Origin: Microbacterium sp. BR1
GTDB lineage: Bacteria; Actinomycetota; Actinomycetes; Actinomycetales; Microbacteriaceae
Direction of reading: 5' to 3'
DNA: 64,000 nucleotides
NCBI RefSeq assembly: GCF_002812725.1
Contig: NZ_NMUN01000003.1
Span: 186,001 to 250,000 of the forward strand
Shown here: in pieces, positions 1 through 10,431 of the stretch
Position numbering within the stretch: the stretch's first letter is position 1
Layout of the letters: each line of letters opens with the position of its first letter
Made by a program: the position numbers and the translations under genes
The notes under the pieces: model-generated
Told to the model about the DNA's origin: nothing
Seen by the model: the letters and a program-made list of their open reading frames with translations, nothing else
Database searches by the model: none

Positions 1-1626
1 GCGCGACGATCGTGGGGTTCGGCGGGAGTGGCGTCGTTGCTCCTCGCGGCCGCGGTGGCCTGTGCCCCCTCACTTGCCCCTGCGCTCGCCGTGCTCTGGT
101 TCGCCGCACTGGTCACCGCGGGCCGCGGTGTTGCGCGTGTCGCGTGGCTGCCGGTACCGGCGCTCGCGATGTTCGCGCCGCTGATCTGGTTCCGCGGCAT
201 CCGCGGCGGGGACGTCTGGGGACTATTCGCGGATCCGGGACTGGTGTGGGCCGCGCCGCAGGCCACGGCGGACGTCGCGGGTCGGGCGCTCCTGGCCGCC
301 GGATTCCCGACACCGGACCTCGCCGGGTGGACGACGTGGCTCGTCGGTTCGGGCATCGACTCCGGGGCCTCATGGTGGCTCGTGCTGCCCCTCGCTCCGC
401 TCGCGGCTCTGGCGCTGTTGTCGCTCAGCACCCCACGCTGGCCGGTCGGCGGGACGCTCGTCGCCGTCGCGGTGGTGGGGCTCGCGTCGGCGTTCTTCGC
501 AGCCGGATTCGTCGTGCAGTTCGCGGCGGGTGAACCCGTCGCCCTGTGGCCGGGGAACGGTCTCAGCCTCGCCTGGCTCGGCGTCGTGGGGGCGGCGGTC
601 GTCGCTGCCGATACGCCCCTCGCGCGTCCGATCGGGGCGCTGCGTCCGTGGGCGGTCTTCGTCGCCGTGGCGGGCGTCGTCATCCTGTCGTTTCCCGCGC
701 TCTCGGCGACGATCCAAGATCGAGCAGAGCTGCAGAACGGCCGGTCCTCCACGCTCCCCGCCTTCGTCGCCGCGGTCGGGCGCGACGATCCCGATCTCGG
801 CACGCTCGTGCTCACACCGCTGGCCGATGGGGCCGTTTCGGCTCGCGTCGTGTGGGGTGCGAGCGAAACGCTCGGCGGCCAGACGACGCAGCTGAGCACC
901 GCGACGGTGCCGACCGCTTCCGCGGAGCAGCTCGCGGCGCTCTCGGCCGAGCTCGTCTCGCCGAGTGTCGTCGACGTCGCCGCCGATCTCGCCGCGCAGG
1001 GCATCGGCTTCGTCCTGCTCGGAGACGGCGCGGGCACAGAGGCATCCGACGCTCTCTCGCTCCAGGCGATCGCCTCGCTGGACGCGCGCGCCGGTCTGGA
1101 CGCCGTCGGTGACACCGCACGCGGCAAGCTCTGGCGGGTCGCCGACGACATCGAACTCGCACCGCGCGCGCCGCTCAGCCGCGCGGACGTCGCGATACAG
1201 CGCGTCATCGTCGCTGGTCAGGCGGGTATCGTCCTGATCGCGCTGTTGTTGGCGTTCCCGACCGCCGCCTCGCGCCGTGCCGCGAGGTCTCGTTCACGCC
1301 TGGTGGGGATGCCGACCCGGGCGGCCGGCGCGGGTACGTCCCGGCCGCGCCCGGCGCGCGTTCGTGCCGAGCGGACCGCGCGGACCGAGCGGACCGAGAA
1401 CGCTGTCGCGGAGCCGACCGAGGCCGGGCACGCCGAGCCGGAGTCACCGGAATCCGAGACGACGGCGTCCGGTTCGACAGAACCCGACGCGCAGCAGCCC
1501 GAGCCCGAGCCCGAGCCCGAGCCAGAGGGCGATGGTGCTGGCGCTGGCGCTGGCGAGGAGAGCATGACCGATCGAACGCAGGACGACCGCGCGACGCGCG
1601 CGTCGGACGGAGAGGATCGCGCATGA
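1..1626 (+). CDS. Membrane glycosyltransferase-like protein, C-terminal part (5' truncated by window edge)
   Basis: The frame is open from base 1, so the start lies outside the window; 541 residues are visible. The first ~230 residues hold several hydrophobic segments. A soluble stretch of ~160 residues and one more membrane helix (around nt 1205-1260) follow. The tail is basic, then strongly acidic, with an Glu-Pro run and a Gly-Ala run (nt 1495-1560). No catalytic motif is visible here. The call rests on context: in actinobacteria a large family-2 glycosyltransferase commonly precedes a DUF5719 gene, a Zincin_1 protein and DUF3499, as here. The stop overlaps the next start (ATGA). The likely role is envelope polysaccharide synthesis; this is inference, and the fragment could be another polytopic envelope protein. 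Confidence 0.55.
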   Translation, partial: ARRSWGSAGVASLLLAAAVACAPSLAPALAVLWFAALVTAGRGVARVAWLPVPALAMFAPLIWFRGIRGGDVWGLFADPGLVWAAPQATADVAGRALLAAGFPTPDLAGWTTWLVGSGIDSGASWWLVLPLAPLAALALLSLSTPRWPVGGTLVAVAVVGLASAFFAAGFVVQFAAGEPVALWPGNGLSLAWLGVVGAAVVAADTPLARPIGALRPWAVFVAVAGVVILSFPALSATIQDRAELQNGRSSTLPAFVAAVGRDDPDLGTLVLTPLADGAVSARVVWGASETLGGQTTQLSTATVPTASAEQLAALSAELVSPSVVDVAADLAAQGIGFVLLGDGAGTEASDALSLQAIASLDARAGLDAVGDTARGKLWRVADDIELAPRAPLSRADVAIQRVIVAGQAGIVLIALLLAFPTAASRRAARSRSRLVGMPTRAAGAGTSRPRPARVRAERTARTERTENAVAEPTEAGHAEPESPESETTASGSTEPDAQQPEPEPEPEPEGDGAGAGAGEESMTDRTQDDRATRASDGEDRA

Positions 1627-3026
1627 GGGCGACGGGCTGGCTTCGGGCGCTGACGACGAGCACACGGGTGCTCATCGGGGCGTTTCTCGCGGTCGTGATC
1701 GTCGTCGTGGTGATCGCTGCGGTCGGATTCCCCGTGCCGGGACTCACGCGAGAAGCGCTGCGCATCGTCGATACTCCGACGCCCTCCGAGTCGGTGGCTG
1801 TCTGCCCGGGACCCTTGCTGGCCACCGGCCGTACGTTCGGGGCGGCCGGCGACGTCTCGGTCGCGGGCGAGGCATCCGTCGTGTCCGGGGCTCCGGAGGG
1901 GAGCCCGCGCGAGGATTCTCTGTCAGCGCGCATCGGCGAGGGTCCGCGGGTCCTCCGGCTCGAGCCGACGGGCGACGTACCCGCCGCCCTCGCGGCCGCT
2001 CAATCGTCTACGGTCGCGGACGACGACCTCTCGGGATTCGCCGCCACCGCGTGCACGTCGCCGCAGTTCGAGTCGTGGCTCGTCGGCGGCGCGACGACGA
2101 CGGGCTCGTCGGACCTCGTGGTCCTGTCGAACCCCGGCGACGTTGCCGCAACCGTCCAGCTGACCGTCTACGCATCGACGGGAGCACTTGCGCCGCCGGG
2201 TGGCCGTGACGTCGTCGTCGCCGCGGGCTCGCAGGTGGTTCTGCCCCTCGCCGGTCTCGTTCTCGGCGAACTCGCGCCCGTGATCCGGGTGCAGGCCGAG
2301 GGCGCGGCCGTCGTCGCGCACCTGCAGACGAGCCGGACGCAGACGCTTCAGCCTGTCGGGCTCGACGTCACCGGACCCACGTCCGCGCCGACCGAGCATC
2401 AGAGGATCGTGGGCCTCGTCACACCGAACCCGGGCGAGGGGGCTGCGAGCAACGTCGCCACGGCCTCGGTACGGTTGCTGGCTCCGAGTCAAGCGGTCTC
2501 GGCAAAGATCAGCGTCTTCGCCATGGGCGCCACCCAGCCGGTCGGTCAGCCCGTCGACGTCCCGCTGAGCGCGGGAGTCCCGCTCGAGATCGATCTGCCG
2601 GGGCTCTCGGCCGGCACGTACACGATCGAGGTGACCGCGTCGTCCCCGATCGTCGCCGCCGGATGGAGCTCGACCGCGGCCGACGGCGTCCGCGACAACG
2701 CCTGGATCGCGGCCTCGCCGGCCCTGGATGAGCCTTCGTTCGTCGCGGTCGCACCCGCTCCGGCCGGGGCGTCTCCCACGTTCCGCGTTGCTGCCGACGA
2801 TGAGCCCGCGCGGGTCACCCTCACCCCGCTGGACGGGGGCGCACCGATCGAGGTCTCGCTCGAGGCGGGTGTGTCGCAGTCGTTTACGGTCGCGTCCGGG
2901 GTGTGGCGTGTCGAGGCATCCGACACCGTCTTCGCGTCGATCGGTTACGCGGGTCCGGCTGCGCTCGCCGGATACCCCGTTTCCGCGTCGGCGCAAGCGT
3001 CGGCAGCTGTCGTCGTCGTTCCGTGA
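1623..3026 (+). CDS. DUF5719 family membrane-anchored secreted protein
   Basis: 467 aa. One N-terminal membrane helix (about residues 14-37, rich in Val/Ile) follows a short Arg-containing head, so the rest should be extracytoplasmic with an uncleaved anchor. The body is Ala/Val/Thr-rich and repetitive, looking like stacked beta-sandwich (Ig-like) units without catalytic motifs. ATG overlaps the upstream stop by 4 nt, which suggests [13 protein letters not shown] coupling with the glycosyltransferase-like gene. The family is actinobacterial and of unknown function; its fixed position next to an envelope glycosyltransferase suggests a cell-envelope role. No terminator-like hairpin is obvious before the convergent gene. 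Confidence 0.75.
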   Translation: MRATGWLRALTTSTRVLIGAFLAVVIVVVVIAAVGFPVPGLTREALRIVDTPTPSESVAVCPGPLLATGRTFGAAGDVSVAGEASVVSGAPEGSPREDSLSARIGEGPRVLRLEPTGDVPAALAAAQSSTVADDDLSGFAATACTSPQFESWLVGGATTTGSSDLVVLSNPGDVAATVQLTVYASTGALAPPGGRDVVVAAGSQVVLPLAGLVLGELAPVIRVQAEGAAVVAHLQTSRTQTLQPVGLDVTGPTSAPTEHQRIVGLVTPNPGEGAASNVATASVRLLAPSQAVSAKISVFAMGATQPVGQPVDVPLSAGVPLEIDLPGLSAGTYTIEVTASSPIVAAGWSSTAADGVRDNAWIAASPALDEPSFVAVAPAPAGASPTFRVAADDEPARVTLTPLDGGAPIEVSLEAGVSQSFTVASGVWRVEASDTVFASIGYAGPAALAGYPVSASAQASAAVVVVP

Positions 3027-3098
3027 GGCATCGCGTTCGCTAGGGCGTCGTCGCCTGAGGCGCCGTGCCGAGGTGCGGGGCGCCGACTCCCGACGCGT

Positions 3099-3545
3099 TC
3101 AGAAGTAGCGGAAGCGTTCGGGCCCGAGGTCCCAGGGGTCGCGGTCGAGATACTCGGCGGCTGCGCGAAAGACGGTGCCCTCGATCATCATGCGCCGGTG
3201 GAGTTCGTCATCCCGATGCGTCCGCGCGAGTCGCTCGATCGGCACGCGGAAGAGGACGATCCGGTTCGCCTCGCGATCGATATGCCACCGGGGGATTCCG
3301 TCTTCGTGCGGCTCCGTCGGCATGTGGCCGATCTGGAACTCGACATCGCGCAGTTCGGGCCACGCCGAGCGGAGGAAATCGGATGCCGCGCCCACGGCGA
3401 TGTCGAAGCGCTCGAATCGCGTATCGAGGGGGCCGATCGGTGGTCGGACGACGGCGCTGCGCCCCTGTCGGCCGTGCCGACCGTGTCGGTCCGGGCGCGG
3501 TGTGGGATCGACGCCGCGCGTGGACTTGCCTCGCCGAGCGATCAT
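3099..3545 (-). CDS. Zincin-like metallopeptidase family protein (Zincin_1/DUF1025), motif apparently degenerate
   Basis: 148 aa. The first ~35 residues are basic and His/Arg-rich. The core has the pattern of the Rv3259-type family: a FxxxV segment, a WHIDREANRIVLFRVPIE strand region (residues ~87-104), and a C-terminal helix before DRDPWDL. Where relatives carry a His-Glu-containing helix, this protein reads MMIEGTVFRAAAEYL (residues ~119-133), with Glu but without the preceding His. Zinc peptidase activity is therefore doubtful. Start chosen at 3545 because a TAAGAT hexamer (3557-3552) sits 6 nt upstream, fitting a leaderless mRNA. It neighbours DUF3499, as in many actinobacteria. Confidence 0.7.
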   Translation of the reverse strand: MIARRGKSTRGVDPTPRPDRHGRHGRQGRSAVVRPPIGPLDTRFERFDIAVGAASDFLRSAWPELRDVEFQIGHMPTEPHEDGIPRWHIDREANRIVLFRVPIERLARTHRDDELHRRMMIEGTVFRAAAEYLDRDPWDLGPERFRYF

Positions 3546-3551
3546 GCCTCG

Positions 3552-3557
3552 ATCTTA
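3552..3557 (-). promoter_or_regulatory. -10 element of the Zincin-like gene (leaderless)
   Basis: TAAGAT on the minus strand, then 6 nt (cgaggc), then the ATG at 3545. There is no purine-rich Shine-Dalgarno between them. Confidence 0.5.
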
Positions 3558-3674
3558 GGCCGATGCCCGCGGCCCCGTTCGAGCGGTCGTCGGGAACGTG
3601 AGTGCCGGCGGCGCATCGCCGGTCACGTATCGCCGGGCACCGCGCGCCGCGGTTGCGGTGTCGGGAGGTGCGGC

Positions 3675-3680
3675 TACGCT
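3675..3680 (+). promoter_or_regulatory. -10 element of the DUF3499 gene (leaderless)
   Basis: TACGCT followed by 7 nt (gaccccg) and the ATG at 3688. It decides the start over a longer frame beginning at 3598. Confidence 0.5.
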
Positions 3681-3687
3681 GACCCCG

Positions 3688-3894
3688 ATGCACGCAAGAC
3701 TCTGCTCGAAAGTGGGCTGCGCCCGCGAGGCCATCTCGACGCTGACCTACGACTACGGCGACCAGATGGCCGCCCTCGGCCCGCTCGGCGTCGCCGCAGA
3801 CCCGCACGCCCACGACCTGTGCGCGATTCACACCGAGCGCATGTCCGTGCCCAAGGGATGGGTCGTCGTCCGTCACGAGACGCTCCGCGCCTGA
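3688..3894 (+). CDS. DUF3499 family protein, small zinc-ribbon-like
   Basis: 68 aa. It begins MHARLCSKVGC and has Cys6 and Cys11, then a later Cys/His pair in HDLCAIHTERM, matching the compact Cys/His arrangement of DUF3499 proteins (Rv3258c type). Zinc binding is inferred from those residues; the function is unknown. The frame stays open back to 3598, but the extra residues are low-complexity and outside the family pattern. A TACGCT hexamer 7 nt before this ATG supports the short start. In other actinobacteria the gene sits near phosphomannomutase and WhiB2. Confidence 0.8.
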   Translation: MHARLCSKVGCAREAISTLTYDYGDQMAALGPLGVAADPHAHDLCAIHTERMSVPKGWVVVRHETLRA

Positions 3895-4070
3895 CACCTG
3901 CGGTTGTTCCAGTTCATCACGGGCTGGATCGCCGGTTTCGGGTGATCGAGGCGGGCCGGTGCTCAGGCTCGCCCGGATAGGCATCGGTGGATGTGAGAAC
4001 TCTCATCTTTTCGGGGCTTTCTCAGCGTGATTCAGGGCCATTTCGGGACTCGGATGTCGGTGGCTATCCG

Positions 4071-4076
4071 TAGAGT
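4071..4076 (+). promoter_or_regulatory. -10 element of the DUF222/HNH gene (leaderless)
   Basis: TAGAGT followed by 7 nt (ttcgaac) and the ATG at 4084. Confidence 0.5.
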
Positions 4077-4083
4077 TTCGAAC

Positions 4084-5367
4084 ATGCATTCGAATGTTCG
4101 CGACGCATCCGGTGACGATGTCGATGTCGCCGCGCGTGATCTCGCGGTGCGGTTCGCGGAGGCGTCGCGGGCGGTGGCGCGGGCGCAGGCGGCGCAGGCG
4201 CGGGTGTTGGCGGATGCGGCGGACCTCGGGATGCGGCGGGTTGCCGAGTTGGTGTCGACGTCGTCGCGTGAGGCGGAGTTGCCGGTGCGGGCGTTGGCGG
4301 CGGAGTTGGGTGCTGCGGCGAACATGTCGGACCGGACCGTGCAACGCCGGATGAACGACGCCGCGACCCTGGCTGAGGCGTTCCCGGCGACGTTCGAGGC
4401 CTGGGACGCGGGACGGGTCAGTGCAGGGCATGTCGCGGTGATCGTGGAGCACGGACTGCCGCTCACGGATGCGGAGGCGCGGTCGGAGTTCGAGGCGGAT
4501 GCGTTGGCTCGCGCGGAGGGGACCACGCCGGGACGACTGGGAACGGCATTGGCTCGACTCGCGGAGTCGTTGCAGCCCCGGTCATTGACGGAGGGTCACC
4601 GGGAGGCGCGGGCATCGCGGGGTGCGTGTGTGCGGGACCTCGGCGACGGCATGGCGGAATTCAGCACCATCCAACCCGCGGTGTTGGCGCATGCGATGCA
4701 CGACCGGATCACCCAGCAAGCGCGGGCGATCAAGAACACCGACCCGAGTGATGCGCGCACCGTCGATCAGATCCGTGCGGACCTGGTCGCGGACATGCTC
4801 CTCACCACCACCCCGGACGCCGGGTCGGGGGCGGGAATGTCAGACGGATTCGGCGGGTTGGGGGCGATCCAGGCGATCGTGAACGTCACGGTTCCTGCCC
4901 TGGCGTTGGCCGGGGTGACGGATGAGCCCGCGGAACTGGCGGGGCGCTACCCGATCGACCCCGTGACCGCCCGCGCTCTTGCCGGGCACGCGACCGGGTG
5001 GGACCGGGTTCTCGCGGACCCGATCACCGGGTGTGTTCTTGCCGTGGACCGGTACACGCCCTCGGCGGATATGAAACGGTTTCTGCGCGCGCGGGATCAG
5101 CACTGCCGGTTCCCCGGCTGCCGGCAACCCGCACACCGGTGCGACCGCGACCACACCCACGACTACGCCCTCGGCGGTGACACCCGCACCTGCAACCTCG
5201 CGTGCCTCTGGAAGAGACACCACACCCTGAAAGGCGAAACGGGCTGGACCGTCCGCCAACTCGGCGGCGGGGTCCTCGAATGGACGTCGCCGGGTGGGCA
5301 CGTCTACATCGACAGACCGCCACCCGCCGTCCACTTCACACCCAACACCGACCCACCACCCTTCTAA
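4084..5367 (+). CDS. DUF222 and HNH endonuclease domain protein (13E12-like)
   Basis: 427 aa. Residues ~1-300 are an Ala/Arg-rich helical DUF222 region. The C-terminus has an HNH nuclease motif: CRFPGC, then HRCDRDHTHDYALGG, an Asn (CNLACLWKRHH) and the final HHTLK, giving the Cys2 zinc knuckle plus H-N-H residues intact. This family (13E12 repeat proteins of mycobacteria) is multicopy in Microbacteriaceae and often lies in variable DNA. The biological role is unknown; nuclease activity is inferred from the motif. Start chosen at 4084 because of the TAGAGT element 7 nt upstream, not at 4027. A 39-bp repeat array follows the stop. Confidence 0.85.
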   Translation: MHSNVRDASGDDVDVAARDLAVRFAEASRAVARAQAAQARVLADAADLGMRRVAELVSTSSREAELPVRALAAELGAAANMSDRTVQRRMNDAATLAEAFPATFEAWDAGRVSAGHVAVIVEHGLPLTDAEARSEFEADALARAEGTTPGRLGTALARLAESLQPRSLTEGHREARASRGACVRDLGDGMAEFSTIQPAVLAHAMHDRITQQARAIKNTDPSDARTVDQIRADLVADMLLTTTPDAGSGAGMSDGFGGLGAIQAIVNVTVPALALAGVTDEPAELAGRYPIDPVTARALAGHATGWDRVLADPITGCVLAVDRYTPSADMKRFLRARDQHCRFPGCRQPAHRCDRDHTHDYALGGDTRTCNLACLWKRHHTLKGETGWTVRQLGGGVLEWTSPGGHVYIDRPPPAVHFTPNTDPPPF

Positions 5368-5390
5368 GGCATGGACTCGACGCATGGTCG

Positions 5391-5531
5391 GTCGCTGATC
5401 TCGTCGACGTGACCCGTTGTGCGTGCCTGGTCGCTGAGCTTGTCGGGGTGACCCGTTGTGCGTGCCTGGTCGCTGAGCTTGTCGGGGTGACCCGTTGTAC
5501 GTGCCCGGTCACTGAGGCTGTCGACGTGACC
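5391..5531 (+). repeat. 39-bp tandem array of a REP-like palindromic motif
   Basis: Units start at 5410, 5449 and 5488, each 39 bp; a partial unit precedes (5391-5409) and a 5-bp start of another follows (5527). The first two units are identical except near the end; the third differs at a few bases. Each junction carries GGTCnCTGAGCTTGTCG followed by TGACC, so GGTC/GACC ends can pair into a hairpin around GCTGAGC. The array lies between two convergent genes. Actinobacterial chromosomes carry dispersed intergenic repeats with a similar core. Confidence 0.8.
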
Positions 5532-5550
5532 AGCGCCGCCGCGACACGAG

Positions 5551-6408
5551 TCAGCGGCGGGGAAAGCCGAAGGGGACGCGCTCGAGGATCGGTGCGAGCT
5601 CTCGCATCCGGTTCTCTTGCGCGGCGAGTGCGCGTAGCTCGCGGTCGCGACGGGCGGCAGCTATACCGAAGAGGGCCGTGAGAGGGTCGGCGAGGGGCAT
5701 CGGGAAGACGAATGCGGACACCTCGTCACGGAGTTCGGCGGCGATGCGGTCGCGCGCGGCGGGCGCGAGTCGCGGCGCCTGTGCGAGGAACTGGGCGAGG
5801 CGGCGCGAGACGCGATCCGGCAGTCGTGCCACATCGACGACGGTGGCCCACTGTTCCAGCCCGGGCGGAACCGGCGGGAGCGGCGGTGGGAGCGGCGCGA
5901 CACGAGTGTGTTGCGAATATGTCCCGGCGAGCAGATCGCCCAGGCGCTGCGAGCGTGGGGTGAACGCTCCTGCGAGAACGGCGATCACACCGACCGTGAA
6001 GTAGATCTCGAGCACGCCGACGAGAGCCCGGATCAGGGCCTGACGGAATCCGGATGCCCCGCCATCCGATCGCACGATGCGCGTTCCGACCGCCAGTCGA
6101 CCGAGACTCCTTCCGCGCGTCGTCGTCTCGACGACGGTGGGCAATACGACCAACACGAGAACGAGCGCGACGATCAGCGTCATCTGCTGGGCGCCCGCGG
6201 GCAGGAGCGGTCCGAGCGGGCCCGTGATGATCAGCAGGGCCGCGAGCATCAACACCAGCGACAACAGGATGTCGATCACCGCGCCGACCGCCCGAAGCAG
6301 CACGCCGGTGGGTTGCACGTCGAGGGCGACGGCCTCGCCGGTGAGGACCTCGTCCTCGCCCAGATGAATGGCCAGATGGGTGGCCTCGGGAGAGGAGCGC
6401 GAGGTCAT
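5551..6408 (-). CDS. RDD family membrane protein
   Basis: 285 aa. The RDD domain spans residues ~30-170: an Arg-bearing first helix (LLRAVGAVIDILLSLVL with the Arg/Asp pair), a second long helix rich in Val/Leu, the RGRSLGRLAVGTRIV loop and a third helix before the LGDLLAGTY motif. A Pro-rich linker (residues ~180-190) then leads to a soluble Arg/Ala-rich C-terminal half. It is transcribed divergently from a SpoIIM-like gene 17 bp away; the two families are linked in many actinobacteria. Function is unknown, possibly transport or envelope stress. Start 6408 fits a TAAACT element 6 nt upstream. Confidence 0.85.
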   Translation of the reverse strand: MTSRSSPEATHLAIHLGEDEVLTGEAVALDVQPTGVLLRAVGAVIDILLSLVLMLAALLIITGPLGPLLPAGAQQMTLIVALVLVLVVLPTVVETTTRGRSLGRLAVGTRIVRSDGGASGFRQALIRALVGVLEIYFTVGVIAVLAGAFTPRSQRLGDLLAGTYSQHTRVAPLPPPLPPVPPGLEQWATVVDVARLPDRVSRRLAQFLAQAPRLAPAARDRIAAELRDEVSAFVFPMPLADPLTALFGIAAARRDRELRALAAQENRMRELAPILERVPFGFPRR

Positions 6409-6425
6409 GCGGGTAGTTTAGGCGC
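6409..6425. promoter_or_regulatory. Bidirectional leaderless promoter with overlapping -10 hexamers
   Basis: The 17-bp gap contains TAGTTTA (6414-6420). Read on +, TAGTTT (6414-6419) ends 6 nt before the GTG at 6426. Read on -, TAAACT (6420-6415) ends 6 nt before the ATG at 6408. Both genes should therefore be leaderless from one shared core. Confidence 0.55.
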
Positions 6426-7421
6426 GTGGACCTCGACGCGCTGGCGACCGCACGGGCAGCCGAATGGCAACGGCTCGCCGAGCTGTCGTCGCGTCGAAGG
6501 CTCACGGGTGCCGAGGCCGACGAACTAGTCGCGCGCTATCAGTCCGCCTCGGCGGACCTCGCCGAGATCAAGTCCACGGCGGGGCGGGCGCCCCAGGGCG
6601 ATGTCCTTTCGACGCTGCTCGCCGCGGCCCGGCTTCGGTTGACCCGCGCCAGCGCGAATCCGCTGCGCGCCCTGCCACGCTTCTTCGCGCTGCAACTGCC
6701 CGCAGCGCTCTACCGGGTGCGCTGGACGACACTCGTGATCGCCGCGGTCTTTGTCGCGGTCGTCGTGATCGTCGCCGCCTGGGTGGTGAGCGATCCCGCG
6801 CTGGTCGCGGTACTGGGGGACCGCGCGGATCTGCAGTACTACGCCGACGAGGAGTTCACGAGCTACTACTCCGAGAACCCGGCGGCCGTCTTCGCGGGAG
6901 CCGTGTGGACGAACAACGCCTGGATCGCGGCGCAATGCGTCCTGTTCGGGATCACCGGCTTCTGGCCCGTCATGGTCTTGATCCAGAACGCCGTCGGCGT
7001 CGGTACGGCCGCCGCCGTCATGTTCGCGTTCGACCGCGGCGACGTCTTCGTGCTGTTCATCCTTCCCCACGGTCTGCTCGAACTGACGTGCATCTTCGTG
7101 GCGGGAGCCGCCGGCCTCCACATCTTCTGGGCATGGGTCGCACCCGGGCCGAGGACGCGTCTGGAGGCGCTCGCGGTCGCGGGCCGGTCACTTGCCACCA
7201 TCGCGATCGGCATGCTGCTGGCGCTGCTCGTGTCGGGCATCATCGAGGGCTTCGTGACGGCGCAGCCGTGGCCGTGGCCCGTCAAGATCGGCATCGGAGC
7301 GGCAGCTCTCGCCGGATTCCTGTTCTACATGCTCTTCGTGGGCGGTCGGGCGTCGCGTGCGGGCGAGACCGGAGATCTGACGGAGTCCGAGGCGGGCACG
7401 CCGACGCTCGTCTCGGGCTGA
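6426..7421 (+). CDS. Stage II sporulation protein M-like integral membrane protein
   Basis: 331 aa. A soluble helical head (residues ~1-75) contains a Glu/Asp/Ala-rich segment. About five membrane helices follow, starting near residue 100. The central motif NNAWIAAQCVLFGITG and the later LPHGLLELTCIFVAGAAGL match the SpoIIM family, whose members outside endospore formers act as membrane partners of RDD and MoxR/DUF58 proteins. The organism is not expected to sporulate, so the name is only homology. Start GTG 6426 is chosen from the -10 element 6 nt upstream. In mycobacteria its counterpart adjoins moxR2/DUF58; here a furA-katG-aquaporin block lies between. Confidence 0.85.
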   Translation: MDLDALATARAAEWQRLAELSSRRRLTGAEADELVARYQSASADLAEIKSTAGRAPQGDVLSTLLAAARLRLTRASANPLRALPRFFALQLPAALYRVRWTTLVIAAVFVAVVVIVAAWVVSDPALVAVLGDRADLQYYADEEFTSYYSENPAAVFAGAVWTNNAWIAAQCVLFGITGFWPVMVLIQNAVGVGTAAAVMFAFDRGDVFVLFILPHGLLELTCIFVAGAAGLHIFWAWVAPGPRTRLEALAVAGRSLATIAIGMLLALLVSGIIEGFVTAQPWPWPVKIGIGAAALAGFLFYMLFVGGRASRAGETGDLTESEAGTPTLVSG

Positions 7422-7483
7422 GTCGCACCCACTCATCGGATCCCCCCGTTCGTCGTTGCGTCGCCTGTTATTCACGGCTGCTT

Positions 7484-7521
7484 GTTTTGAGGTGATCAAA
7501 ACTGGGGTCTAGGCTAAGGGA
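7484..7521 (+). promoter_or_regulatory. furA promoter with overlapping Fur-type operator
   Basis: A 19-bp perfect palindrome GTTTTGA-ggtga-TCAAAAC occupies 7484-7502. It covers the likely -35 (TTGAGG, 7487-7492). A -10 TAGGCT follows at 7510-7515 with a 17-bp spacer. The furA ATG is 6 nt after the -10, so the mRNA should be leaderless. The layout suits autorepression of furA-katG. Confidence 0.75.
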
Positions 7522-10360
<2,839 letters not shown>

Positions 10361-10376
10361 CCCGCGACTGACGCAG

Positions 10377-10412
10377 AAGAGCGGCCCGTCCCCGAGGGGG
10401 CGGGCCGCTCTT
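10377..10412. terminator. Bidirectional intrinsic terminator between katG and aquaporin
   Basis: Perfect 12-bp arms AAGAGCGGCCCG (10377-10388) and CGGGCCGCTCTT (10401-10412), with additional C/G pairing inside the loop. The arms begin with A and end with T on both strands, so it can serve both convergent genes. Confidence 0.85.
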
Positions 10413-10431
10413 GCGGTGCCTGCGGTCGTTT

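Noticed and set aside
1205..1933. Several long minus-strand frames opposite the first two genes
   Set aside because: The products are Arg/Pro/Ser-rich shadows of the plus-strand genes, with no start signals or motifs.
5391..5531. CRISPR-like array
   Set aside because: The units are contiguous 39-bp repeats without unique spacers, and no cas genes are in the window.
6426..7421. Evidence for endospore formation
   Set aside because: The SpoIIM-like family is widespread in non-sporulating actinobacteria, and no other sporulation gene is present.
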